DNA of 64,000 nt from Pseudo-nitzschia pungens (taxonomy: Eukaryota; Bacillariophyta; Bacillariophyceae; Bacillariales; Bacillariaceae), in assembly GCA_037355855.1 (NCBI GenBank), contig CM074761.1:3677346-3741345 (forward strand), written 5' to 3'. The notes under the pieces were generated by a model. The model searched no databases, was not told the origin of the DNA, and saw only the letters and a program-made list of their open reading frames with translations. Position 1 is the first letter of the stretch. Each line of letters starts with the position of its first letter. This document shows positions 34,105-44,388 of this stretch, one piece after another. A program made the translations under genes and the position numbers.

Positions 34105-35219
34105 TCCAGTTCCAACAAATCAAGTTGAGCAATCAAGTTGAGCAAGAAGGTCGTGTTGCACTTCAAGAAGGACAGCAAGTTTGTTTCGACCATACACGTT
34201 GAAAGTCAGTGTCGTGCTGGTCTAACAACATGAGAGACAGACACACAATCTGATAGTATGCATCGGAGCACAGTTTCAATTAGTACTACCTGTAATAGTA
34301 GTAATTACTTCGGTACTGTGCTATCACATAACCTCCAACATTGCATGCATAATACCTTTACATACGTACGTCTCTCCGCTCCCCCAGCACGTACGGCGCG
34401 GATAAAATACGGTACTTCGTAATAGTAATCATCAAAAACTGTGATTATTGCGGGCACCAAAAACTACCGGTAGGAAATTGTGATATGCCCTAGTACCGGT
34501 ATCTACCGACGGTCCTACCGCACATACCGTTCCGTGCCCACTCGTGCTGCTACCGGTACCTTACTCGTAAGCTTACAATTAACTTACTCGTATCGTCCCC
34601 CCATTCACTCATCATTCATTCTCATTTGTCCATTCTTAAAACTCAAAAGTCCAAAAGGTTCTCCGGCCGGCTTGGCTCGTGCCGCCCGCCACTTCGAAAT
34701 CAAATAGGGGAATTGTGTCGTGTGAAAAGCAGTATGTCTTGCGACATTCGAAAATATTCCGTCCTCCCATACGATAATCACCGTCATACTTCTAATAATA
34801 CTAAGGTTTACTACTACCTACCGTAACTACCACTAATAATATCGGTTGCCTGCGACGCTCACAGTGGTAAGGCTTACTTGGATCACCGCAAGTCGTCTGC
34901 TCCGTCCACAGTCAACGAGTTGTCGAGAACCGAGAACAGCGACGAAGAAAGACGCCGCAACGTGCCAGCAACCCCGAAGGACGCAAGTCGCGAAACGCCT
35001 TCTTTCCTTCATTGCCTGGTTCACCAATTGTGGATTGATTCATTGATTCATTGATTCATTGCTTCCACCAAAGTCGGTTGGTTGGTTCGATCCAGAAACT
35101 GCCTCCGAGCCTTGTTGCGTTGGACTGACTAGATCACACGACGGGCGGGCATCGTTCACTTGCGATTGAATCCGAAAGCAAAACAAAACAATACGACACG
35201 ATACGACACGGTACAAACC
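34105..35219. other. Spacer upstream of the PP4R1-like gene
   Basis: No supported gene. It has ACCGGTA and TTACTCGTAAGCTTAC words (34490-34580), GTAAGGCTTAC near 34866 and an 8-bp tandem repeat (35033-35061). The stretch from 34850 to 35219 is the likely promoter and 5' leader of the next gene. Confidence 0.5.
35033..35061. repeat. ATTGATTC octamer tandem repeat
   Basis: Three and a half perfect copies of an 8-bp unit (ATTGATTC), about 160 bp upstream of the start codon of the following gene. Confidence 0.85.
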
Positions 35220-38200
35220 ATGGATACCTCCGAACCTCCCGTGAACGACAGCCAGGACTATGCTCTGCGATTCGAAGATCTGACCGTCGATGACGACCTT
35301 CCGCTCCTGGATCGAATCGTCCGGTATTGTCGGTCCGGGATCGCATTGCAACGATTGGTGCACGTCAAAATGCTGGCCGAGACCGCAGAGACCGTCGGGT
35401 GAGTTTGCGATGAGAGAGACGTCGGGTGCGGAGGAGGTTGAGGTGGAAGTTGGAGTGGTGGTGTGGGCGTTGCGATGGAGGTGGTAGTGGTAGTGGTGGT
35501 GGTGGTGGTGGGAGTTGCATCGGTTCGGTACAATGGGCAATCGCTTGGAATGCAATCATCCGATGTCGTCGAAGGGACGATCCTTGTCTAATGCCGTTCT
35601 CTTGTACTGCTGCACTTTTTCCCACGTTGCTGCAATCTCTTTGTCGTCCATTTTGTTTTTGTTTGTTTGTTGCTTTGCTTGCATGTGTGTTGGGCTTTTG
35701 CTTGGGATGTGTGGACCGTCAACGTGTGCTACTTATATATATGTACATATATACATATATATATCTGATCGATTCTCTCCCAAACGGTTTCCTTTCCCGC
35801 AAATCGAATGGCGCGACGAACTGCCTCGAACAATTGCGTTGACGTTTCGATTTCGATATACAACAATACCAATCCATGCATATTGATTGATTCCAGAACC
35901 AAAGCCACGTTATCTACTCTGATCCCGATTTTGAATTCCCTGGTAACCGATCAGGAATCGGTCATTCGACAACATCTCGCATCGCAATTGCTGCCCGTGT
36001 CTCTGGTGGCCATGATTCGAAACGTTGGATCCGGACAAAGGCATTCCGTCGCCGATATGTTGGAGGACAAAACCCTGCCAAAAATCTACGATTCCGAGGG
36101 ATACCAGACCATCACAAAGATTGTCATTGGTCAATATTTGCAAGCATTGGTGATGGATGTGGACGTGGATGTGAGGCGGTCGGCGTCGGATTCCCTGGCG
36201 GGATTGGCGTTCCATATACGCCGCGACGACGTTGCATCGGTCATCTTTCCGATCCCCCTGCGACTCACAAAGAACAAAAAGACGCGAGCCGAGCAGCAGC
36301 AGCAGCAGCAACAACAACAGCAAGCAACCGAGGAGGCCCTGGCGGAAGAATTGCGAATCACCGCGGCGAATCTGCTCGCCGAATTGGGTGGCGCGGCGGA
36401 AAACGATGTCATTCCGCGGTCGCTGGTCCAGGAACTGATTCTGCCCTCGGTGTTGAGCCTGTGTCGAGATCCCGGCTTTCGCGTGCGACGAGCGGCGGCG
36501 CAGGCCCTGCCTCGCGTCCTGGGTGGGACCACCGTGGACGAAGCGAAGACCAAAATCTTGCCCGCGTTTCAGTTGCTCAGCAGGGACGAAGTGTACCGGG
36601 TGCGGAAAAGCACGGGAGAGTGCCTCGTCGACATGAGCCGGTCGATGGTGATTCTTTCCAAATCGAACGATCCCTCCCACATCAATTCGCTCCGGCGGCA
36701 GACGCTCATCCCCATTGCGGAAAGCCTCCTCGCGGACGAAAACAGATTTGTGCGGCACGGAATGATGCAATTTCTGGGGCCCTTTTTGGCATCCTTCTAC
36801 CCCTTTGTGTACTCGGCGTTGCGGACGATACTGCCGGGAACATCCGAATCCGACGGCAGCAATCACTCCGGGATCGTTGCCCAATTTTTCCCGCACGCCA
36901 GCAGCATGGTCAGCCGTCTCAATTCGTCGGCGGCGGCCACGACGAGCGCTCCGACACCGACCCTGTCGAGCATCGAAACGAAACGCAAATTCACCACGAT
37001 CCAGGAATTGCAACGAGCCCTGCCGGTCTTTGTGCGGGTGGATCGTTCGTCGTCGGTCTCGCTCAAGGCCGTCGTGGCGCACAGAAGAAAGGACTCGCCC
37101 GACGCGCAGGACATCCGAGCCGTCATGGGAAAACTCCTCGACCATTTCACCGGCTTGGCGAGAGTCAACACCGGCGACGACAACACGGATGCCGAAATGA
37201 GAGTCTACTGCGCCTACTCGTATCCGGCCGTGGTTCTCTTGCTCGGACCCGACCACTGGGAGGGGCGTCTCAGCGATTGCTTCAAGACGCTCCTCAATCC
37301 AAACTACGGATCCAAGAACAAAAACTCCGGGTCGGCCGCGCCTCCTCTTCCCGTCAAGCGATGCCTGGCGTCGAGTCTGCACACGGTGGCGCACATATTA
37401 GGTCCCGAGATCACTGCGAAAGACATCATGCCCATATTCCGGGAGCACTTTCTGAAAGACACCGACGAATCGGTGAGACTGAACATGATTCGAAACTTCA
37501 ACACACTGGTTTCGCTGTTGGAACCTCCCCTGAGGAACAAGTATATTCTGCTTTGGTGTGAAACGATTCGAGGTGAAGAAGTCTTGGGTGCTATGAAACG
37601 GAGTGCTACAAACCCGTTGGTTCTGAATTGGAGGCAGAGAGACTACGTTTCGAGGTCCCTGCCAGAGCTGATTGCGATGGTTGACGCGGTCTTTGTGTAC
37701 AATCATTTGTGGCCCATCTTAAAGATGCTCCTCACCGATACGGTGAATTTAGTACGGGAAGACGCAATCTGGGCGATTCCGCTCCTGTTGAAAGCATTTG
37801 CGGTCGAGAATATCGTTGATTTGGAGGGCGGGTCGAGTCAAAAGGCGAAGGAAGTGTGGAGAAATGGGGCGTGCCAAGAAGTAACGAAATGGTTGAAAGA
37901 GACCATACCGAAAGGAGCGACAGCAAATGCAAAGGGAAAAGGGTCATCAGGAAAAGTCGGAAACTTTAGTCAACGGCAATTATATTGTCAAGTATGTTCG
38001 GCCATGGCTCTGGCCATCCGTTTGGGGGATGGTCTGAAGGACCCAAATGACCCTGTGGTCGAATTAGAATCCAAATTCGCCTCGACCTTGCAAATTAGGA
38101 ACTCGAGAATGATGGTTGAGGAATACGGACCCTATCGAAGAATCACAAAGGGTGAACGAAGACATATCTTGCGTTTGTTGACCAATGATCTTTTGCCGTT

Positions 38201-38591
38201 GGCATTGGAGTTCAAAGACGACAGGGTTACTAATGTTCGTCTGAGTTTGAGGAAGACATTGCTTTTGATGCCCACTGATCTCGCCCAATCTCCGGCGTAT
38301 AAAGAAGCATTGCATAGTCTGCAGGAAGAGGTTGAAACTTGGGAAAGTTTCGATGGCATCGAAAGTTCCCAGCCGCGCGAACAACCGATTCAGGCTGCGA
38401 AGGCCAGCACGTCAGGTGTCAATTCGAAGCAGGAGAACGGGACGGCAGCGGCCGTGGTGAATGGAATCGATTCCACTACAAAAGGGGCCAAGAAGAAAAC
38501 CTCGAAGCGAGACAAGAAGAAAGCTTCTGAGAATGGCAACGCGCAGAGAGATGATAGTGACAGAGGCGATACTGGTATGGCGCACATATGA
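35220..38591 (+). CDS. HEAT-repeat phosphatase regulatory subunit (PP4R1 / PP2A-A-like)
   Basis: A scaffold or regulatory subunit of PP4/PP2A-type phosphatases. Exons 35220-35398 and 35897-38591 flank a 498-bp intron and give 957 residues. The joint restores the HEAT sequence QRLVHVKMLAETAETVG followed by TKATLSTLIPILNSL, and repeats such as VTDQESVIRQHLASQLLPVS, DPGFRVRRAAAQALPRVL, DENRFVRHGMMQFLGPFL and DTVNLVREDAIWAIPLLL continue throughout. Length and architecture fit PPP4R1 better than the 65-kDa PP2A A subunit. A polyglutamine run of ten (CAG/CAA) follows KKTRAE near 36290. The C-terminus is low complexity and Lys-rich (KGAKKKTSKRDKKK). The intron carries (GGT)n and AT-rich repeats. Base composition looks clearly GC-richer from 35.9 to about 37.5 kb than in the last third. 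Confidence 0.85.
35430..35770. repeat. Intronic simple repeats: (GGT)n/(GTG)n and (TA)n
   Basis: Inside the first intron of the PP4R1-like gene. A G/T-rich run (about 35435-35515) on the plus strand could form G-quadruplex-like structure, and a TATATATGTACATATA tract lies near 35735-35764. Confidence 0.75.
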
Positions 38592-39298
38592 TGATGATGA
38601 AAATGAGTAAGACCATCAATTATGAACGTAATTGGAAGGTCGTATCCATAGAGAATCATAGACTTTCGTTAATAAGTATAGTGCAGCACGAATCAGTACG
38701 CGTAGTCGCCATGAAGCTGATTCGCTACGTGTAGATGTAAATTATCAGGTGAATTGTCAACACTGGGTCAATTCGCCATACGTAGCCATTGATCGTAGCT
38801 TGAGCTTCAAAATAAGCGAGACTACGTAATATTTTGTCAATGCTTCTCAATGCTTCTCCTACTTCGATGTCTCGCATGGCAACCTTCAAAACATAATGCG
38901 AAGGTCACTGACTGAAACTTGCTGATACCAATACTTGGTGATATGAACGGGATCAACAGCTGAATGGAATAGTGTAAGAATGCGATAATGGATTTTTCAT
39001 CGGATGATTCATGCGATAGTTTGTTGCAAGTAATAGTTATCTCCTGCGCATCGAACTAATCTAGAAGGGAATTTTCGATGCCTCCGACCCAAAGAAGGCA
39101 CCTACTTATATAATAAATGCTGATAGAAACAATGCTATGATAGTGGACAATATTTCTTACGATGATTTCGTTATCGTATTACAGTTCATATGTAAAAGGA
39201 AGTATCAAAAGGCGAGTTTTTCGTCTGGAGGTACGTACAAATCAGGCCTCATGAAATAGAATTGAGTTTTCATAGCAGTTGTGTTTTCTTTGCATCAT
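38592..39298. other. Intergenic 3' of the PP4R1-like gene
   Basis: AT-rich, with a small tandem duplication CAATGCTTCT near 38838-38857. No coding frame is supported. Confidence 0.5.
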
Positions 39299-40406
39299 TT
39301 ATTCTCGTAAATATCCCGTCAACGAGAAACCTTCCGAAGATTCTTCTAGTCGTTCTCCCCATTGTAGCACTGAAGCTTCTCCTGTTGTTCTCAGTTTCTT
39401 CACGGGAATCTCCTCGCAGTCTTCATCGTCTTCGCTGTCATATACAGGCGTGGCTCTTTTGAGAACCATCATGTCATCTCGGTCTTCGCAATATATCACT
39501 TCGCGGAAGATAGATGATCTCTCGTCACAACAGAGTTCTGATCTGCAAGTAGAAGACTCCGACCGGTCTTCGAGTGGTAACGTTTTCGATGTTGTTTCGT
39601 GTGTGCTTCCTTTTGGCATTGCGGGTATACTCGAATTCCATTCCCCCATGTTTTCTGCCGTTTCGTCTCTGATTGAAATCTTTTGGACTCCATTTTTGAT
39701 TGGTCTCAAGGACGCTATGGGCTTGTTTGGCTTTGATGTCTTTGTGTTCATGGTGTCGTTATTGTCGATGATGTTAGGATGGACGGGAGGGTGAAAGCGG
39801 TTTCGTCGCCGATTGGTAAAAACAGAAGTGAGAACATGAGAGTTTGATGCAGAAGTGGCAATTGGGTTGGACATGAGAGGTTTCGGCATCCTATCTTTGT
39901 TGGTTCCGAAAAGAGGTTTTATTCTCATGCCGTGTTGAGAAAAATATTGTATTGTTGTCAAACCTTCATTTTCTTCGTGTTCTCGCTACTATCGGGCTCG
40001 CGCGCGTTTCAAAAATTTGACTTACCGATGATTTCGATACAACTCTGATGTTGTCTTGACGCGGGGAGAATGGTAAGCGGCGAAACTTTGATCCTTTGCT
40101 GTTGACAGAGCCACCATTTTCATGTGCCAGATTGTCTTGGAAAGAGGTTGTCGTATTCATTTTCAATGTTGATTTTTGTATTATGATCACTTTGGGATGG
40201 ACCAGTGTTCCTTCTGTGATAGTTTGTCGTTTGCTTTTTGCTTTCGTCGTTCTCGCACTTTTGTTACTTTCGAAGGTTTGTGCTTCGGCACGTGTGAAGA
40301 GCGATCTGAAAATCCTTTCCTGTGACTGCCGAAAAAGGAAGTGCAATCGTAACGCCAAAAACATAACGACTTTTCGCCGGGCGACCTCCAGAAGGAAACA
40401 CTTCAA
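39299..40406 (-). CDS. Hypothetical protein fragment(s), tentative
   Basis: Two minus-strand frames (40406-39966 and 39961-39299) are arranged head to tail. They can be joined by a donor (CATCG then GTAAGTC, after 40026) and an acceptor (AGTAG, exon from 39985), but the intron would be only 40 nt, shorter than any other in the window. The product would have a basic Ser/Thr-rich first part (KSARTTKAKSKRQTITEG; SKFRRLPFSPRQDN) and an Asp/Glu-rich C-terminus (VYDSEDDEDCEEIPVKKLR) ending near YLRE. I recognise no domain. It could be the 3' part of a larger gene whose first exons lie among the confused frames between 40407 and 41000. Composition looks like a regulatory nuclear protein, but that is only an impression. 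Confidence 0.35.
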
Positions 40407-41318
40407 TAAAATTTTGCGCGCTATTTTCTAGTGGCACGTGATTGCAAATCTGGCGACGATGCGTTGTGGGATTGATTTCAGTTTTCTCATTCTTCAACCG
40501 TTGTGTAAAATCATGATCGATGGAAACCGTTCCACGACTTCTCCAACCTTTAATTGTACCTTTGACATGTTCTTTCTTTCCAAGAGGTATTCGATACATC
40601 GCTTGGCGCTTAAGTGTTTAGAGGCAAGCTCACACGAAGGAACAAGACTTCAATGTTCGTGTCTGAGATCAGTTTCGTCGCAATCTTCGCTGATGGAGAT
40701 CGCCATGCTCGTAGTCGTAATTGTTTGGAAAGGACCAATCGAGACAGGGACATTGCGCAGCCCAAGTTGTCACGATTGACTTTGTTTACCGAAGCCGAAT
40801 GTATTCTTTCGGGAGGTCGATGACGCACCAAGACTGCATGAGCGAGTGATGCGAATACGTTACGAATTGGCAGCATTGAATAGAGCGCCTTTTGGGATCA
40901 TGGAATGAACTAGAGTCACACTGCTGAAAAGAGAGTATTTTTCGATCGATTGCCCATTCTACAAAATGCGTCCATTGGTAGGACACAGTATTGTTTCATA
41001 GTCAAACTATATGTGATGGCGTTTCATTCTAATTTCGCCCAGCGCTTCGATTCGAAGATGAGTCGGGATAGAGTATTGGATGATTCGTGTACTTGGTCCT
41101 ACCATTTAGAGTAGGTTTGTATCTTTTGCCGTTCTTACCATAAGATTGTATGCTACTCACTGGCAGTTTCATGGACAGAAGAAACCAGAGGGGCGCCATT
41201 AAAGGTGATCGACGCTCCTCCCTCGTCTTCAATTTGACATTGTAGTCGTTGAGATTCTGTGAAAGCACGAGCATTAATGCTTAGATCCGGGATCCTTTCA
41301 TCATTTAATATTTATCGT
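40407..41318. other. Unresolved stretch with broken minus-strand frames
   Basis: Several short minus-strand frames (40599-40264, 40876-40610, 40986-40786) are stacked here without a recognisable motif. They might be upstream exons of the tentative gene ending at 39299, or non-coding sequence. I cannot build a consistent splice model. Confidence 0.4.
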
Positions 41319-42878
41319 TTATTCATCCCCTATCTCTATTTGTAGTACAAGATCTGCAAATTGCTTATCGTTTTCTTGATAATAATGCACGATATCTCTC
41401 GCGTTTTGTGGCAAGACCTTCGCGGCCTTTTCTTTGTCACCCTTTGTCTTCAAAACAAAGAGAAAATTGCGTAAAACATGGTAATCGATAGAATATCTCG
41501 CAAAATTTATGCCTGTTGGACCCAATCGTTGCAAAGCAAGCGCCATTATTTGCCCTAGCCACCTTGGCATCCCCTTTTCGCGCACCGCATTACCAACCAT
41601 GTCGCTGACGATTGCATCCGATGCGACGGTGGCGGATGCCAGTTTTTCGTGCGATCCCTCTCCAGTTGCTCTGTCACCAAGGCAAAGTCGAGATGCGCTT
41701 TGTGCAATATCAACCATCTTGGCGCCTTGTTCATTACGAATAGTAAGCGTTTGGAATGATTTATCCATGCGAGCTGCTTGACCACTTCCGTCTAACGGTG
41801 CTCCCATGTAGCCAACCACAACATCAGCAAGTGCATTGGTGTAATCGAAACAAGCCCTGCATGACTTGGCAATTGACGCTTCGGCAATCGTCCCCGGCAA
41901 TGCAAAGTAGGGCCTTGTCACGTATGATTCTTTGGACTTGACATGAACTTGAAAGTCTTGCATGAATTCATAACCCTGAACATCGTCGATGTCAGCAGCA
42001 TCGATTTGAACCCCATCTCGGATGAAGTTTCTTGCAGCCTCGGGTGTCGGAGAATTGTCGGCGCAATTTGTTCCCAGAACATAGACTTCTTCCAAATCCA
42101 AGTCGGACTGAACGGCTCTGAACGCCTGGACCGCGCAGCCCACTCCACAAAACAAGAGCCGTCGAATCGATGGATCGTTTCTCACCTCATCCAAAACTCG
42201 AAGGGATGGAGCAAGAGCGGGTTTCACACCTCTTCCTTTCAAGACATCGGCGGCGGTCCGTGCCAAGATGGGTTCCGGCGAGGCAAAGTTGCTTGCGGCG
42301 TCGTCGCTTCCGCTGTTGGCGATACAAACCACGGCATCGACGTGGCCAGATTCGATCATCGACAGCGCGATTCCCGTCACCACGCCCGTCCATTGTGCAT
42401 TGTCGATTTTGTTCCCTTTGGCCAATCGAATAGGTTCGTGCAAGACTCCGAATCGAGCTTCGTCGGCTGTGTCCAGAGAAAAAAGGGATCGGGCATCCCG
42501 TCTTCTTCCGTGGACTACCGTTTCCATCTCGTCTATTCTTGCCATTCCGGGGCCGATAAAGGCGCACGCGTTTTTCACCTCGGTGACGAAACTTGTTTCG
42601 CACAGACCGCATCTGGAACAAAGCTCTTTGGCGGGAAATCGTTCCGGCCACCCTTGCGGATCGATGGGTTTCGCTCGGCTTTTGCCGATGCGTGTAGCGC
42701 TCAGAGTCAAAATTTCATCGTTGCGGATCGCATTATTATTATTCTTATAATTGGATGCAGCCTTCGTTCCTGCCCTTGTTGGTGACGACACGAAGCCTCC
42801 CACAAAGGACGACCTGGCGATCGCGTCGAGAGAAAAGACGAGGAAACAGTGGAGTAACGGCGCAACTTTTGTTCTCAT
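41319..42878 (-). CDS. F420-hydrogenase beta-subunit family chlorophyll reductase (HCAR / ferredoxin divinyl reductase type)
   Basis: A 519-residue intronless plastid enzyme, started at the ATG at 42878; the frame continues upstream with TTG only. The signal peptide (APLLHCFLVFSLDAIARSSFVGG) is followed by a transit-like region. The core matches plant 7-hydroxymethyl-chlorophyll-a reductase and cyanobacterial Slr1923-type 8-vinyl reductase. Landmarks are the iron-sulfur cluster motif (ELCSRCGLCETSF, then KNACAFIGPGMARI), AQWTGVVTGIALSMIESG, RLLFCGVGCAVQAFRAV, VYVLGTNCADNSPT, SCRACFDYTNALADVVVGYMGAP and FARYSIDYHVLRNF. The enzyme uses ferredoxin, FAD and 4Fe-4S clusters. Diatoms lack chlorophyll b and its breakdown cycle, so divinyl (proto)chlorophyllide 8-vinyl reduction in chlorophyll synthesis is the likelier reaction. 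The exact activity is inference; family membership is firm. Confidence 0.9.
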   Translation of the reverse strand: MRTKVAPLLHCFLVFSLDAIARSSFVGGFVSSPTRAGTKAASNYKNNNNAIRNDEILTLSATRIGKSRAKPIDPQGWPERFPAKELCSRCGLCETSFVTEVKNACAFIGPGMARIDEMETVVHGRRRDARSLFSLDTADEARFGVLHEPIRLAKGNKIDNAQWTGVVTGIALSMIESGHVDAVVCIANSGSDDAASNFASPEPILARTAADVLKGRGVKPALAPSLRVLDEVRNDPSIRRLLFCGVGCAVQAFRAVQSDLDLEEVYVLGTNCADNSPTPEAARNFIRDGVQIDAADIDDVQGYEFMQDFQVHVKSKESYVTRPYFALPGTIAEASIAKSCRACFDYTNALADVVVGYMGAPLDGSGQAARMDKSFQTLTIRNEQGAKMVDIAQSASRLCLGDRATGEGSHEKLASATVASDAIVSDMVGNAVREKGMPRWLGQIMALALQRLGPTGINFARYSIDYHVLRNFLFVLKTKGDKEKAAKVLPQNARDIVHYYQENDKQFADLVLQIEIGDE

Positions 42879-44388
42879 GGTGCGAGGCAGTAAATGTCGA
42901 GATATTATCCGCGCAGAGAGCACTGTTGAGCAGTGATATAATCGCTCGAGGACACTCTCGCAACAACCATGTGCCAATCGCTGCGATGTCGATACCGGTG
43001 CGGGATACTATCTCGATCGATCTTTTGTGACAAAAATGAACACGGTAAGGAAAAATACCGTTGCAGCACGTATCGAATAGTTTCCTGATGGCTCCTGCTA
43101 CGAGTAAATCTTACCGTACTCGTATCCCCTTTCCGCCCTCAAGTCCTTCTGGTAGTAGTAGCTTATCGTCGTCTCCGCATCTTGCTTCTGCCAGAAAACT
43201 GCTTGGTAGCAGCAGTTGTAATGTCCAACAATTGCCAAACAAGCTGCATTTCTCACATCATCAGAGCCACTAATGAGGACCTAAACTAAGAAATCAATGC
43301 AACAAAGACACACGACCAACGGTGATCTCCTCCTATGATAACTACTACTAGTAGTACTAGTAGTACTACTACTACTAGTAATATTCATTAGAATGCTGGC
43401 ACTACTATTCTTTCGTCCTAATACCATTGCAGCATGACTATTCCATGCTGCATACCCTGCCAGAAATGAAGAGCTCCTAGAATAGCATTCTCCAAAAGTA
43501 TTGTGATTCACATCAAAAAATCTCCAGTTTTATTAGGACCTATTACTCTTACTACTATTATAGGAGGAAGTAAGTCCTGCTACTACTACTAGTAGTAGTA
43601 ACCTTACTACTACTATTAGTAGTACTACTTACTATTCCTCTTCATGTTTGCCAAAACCAGTCGTGCTAGTAGGAACGAGGCAAAAACGGTTACCATGTTA
43701 TTCACACTCATCCTTATCGTTGTAAGCTCTACACAATTGTTAGCGAGGACCAGCTTCACTCGAACCTTCACTTGAATTGTAACTAAGGTTACCTGGTTCT
43801 CTGCGACTGTAGTCTCCTCTACAGAGGGTTGTAGTTGCTACGGTATCTTTTTTCATTTTGATCGATTGAAATGTTCGTACGTACCAATACTTCCTTGTAC
43901 GGTAACTTACATACGAGTAAGCCCTACCAATTGCGTCCCTGAATCGAAGAATGAATGAATGAATCCTGCCTTGTCTTCCAACATACCGTACCGTACCGTA
44001 ACTTACTCGTAAATACTCTCCTCCCAGTACAAGTACCGTACAACGTGGAACGTGAAGTTGAAAGACGACCTACAACGGCTTTCTCGTGAATGAATGAAAT
44101 CAATCGTTTCATGACGAAGTCCAGACGACGAACTCCTCAGCCATTGCTTGGCAATGACTTCTCAAAAAGTAGGTGGGAAAGCAGCAGGAGAGCCGGAATG
44201 ATCCGTTAGGGCGCCAACACCACATGCTAAGTTACTGTTACGATGAAATCTGTCCGAACCGGTAGGTAAGGTTTACCGGTAGATAAACCTTAGATCGGAA
44301 AGAAATTCAGGAAGGCGCCTCGAGTTCACAACAAATTTTCTCCCCGACGTTTCGCTTCGCGTTTCACACCACGGAATCATCCATCAAC
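42879..44388. other. Repeat-rich divergent spacer
   Basis: About 1.5 kb between divergent genes. It contains two strong CTACTAGTAG palindrome clusters (about 43337-43381 and 43579-43628), TACCGTACCGTACCGTAAC near 43984, and GTAAGGTTTACCGGTAGATAAACCTTA near 44266. No coding frame is convincing. Confidence 0.5.
43337..43628. repeat. Two CTACTAGTAG palindromic repeat clusters
   Basis: Trinucleotide (CTA/TAG) runs with internal symmetry centres at 43337-43381 and 43579-43628, separated by ordinary sequence. They are of the same type as those at 17330-17720. Confidence 0.8.

Noticed and set aside
35910..37394. 494-codon minus-strand frame, and a 366-codon plus frame at 36461-37561
   Set aside because: Both lie over the PP4R1-like CDS in other frames within its GC-rich part. 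Composition is Arg/His-rich and repetitive, with no domain, and the HEAT protein explains the region.
39279..39794. 171-codon plus-strand frame, with a possible hydrophobic end
   Set aside because: It lies opposite the tentative minus-strand gene and is Ser-rich in the way that antisense frames of acidic coding sequence usually are.
41943..42785. 280-codon plus-strand frame
   Set aside because: Antisense shadow of the F420/HCAR-family gene, which is strongly conserved on the other strand.
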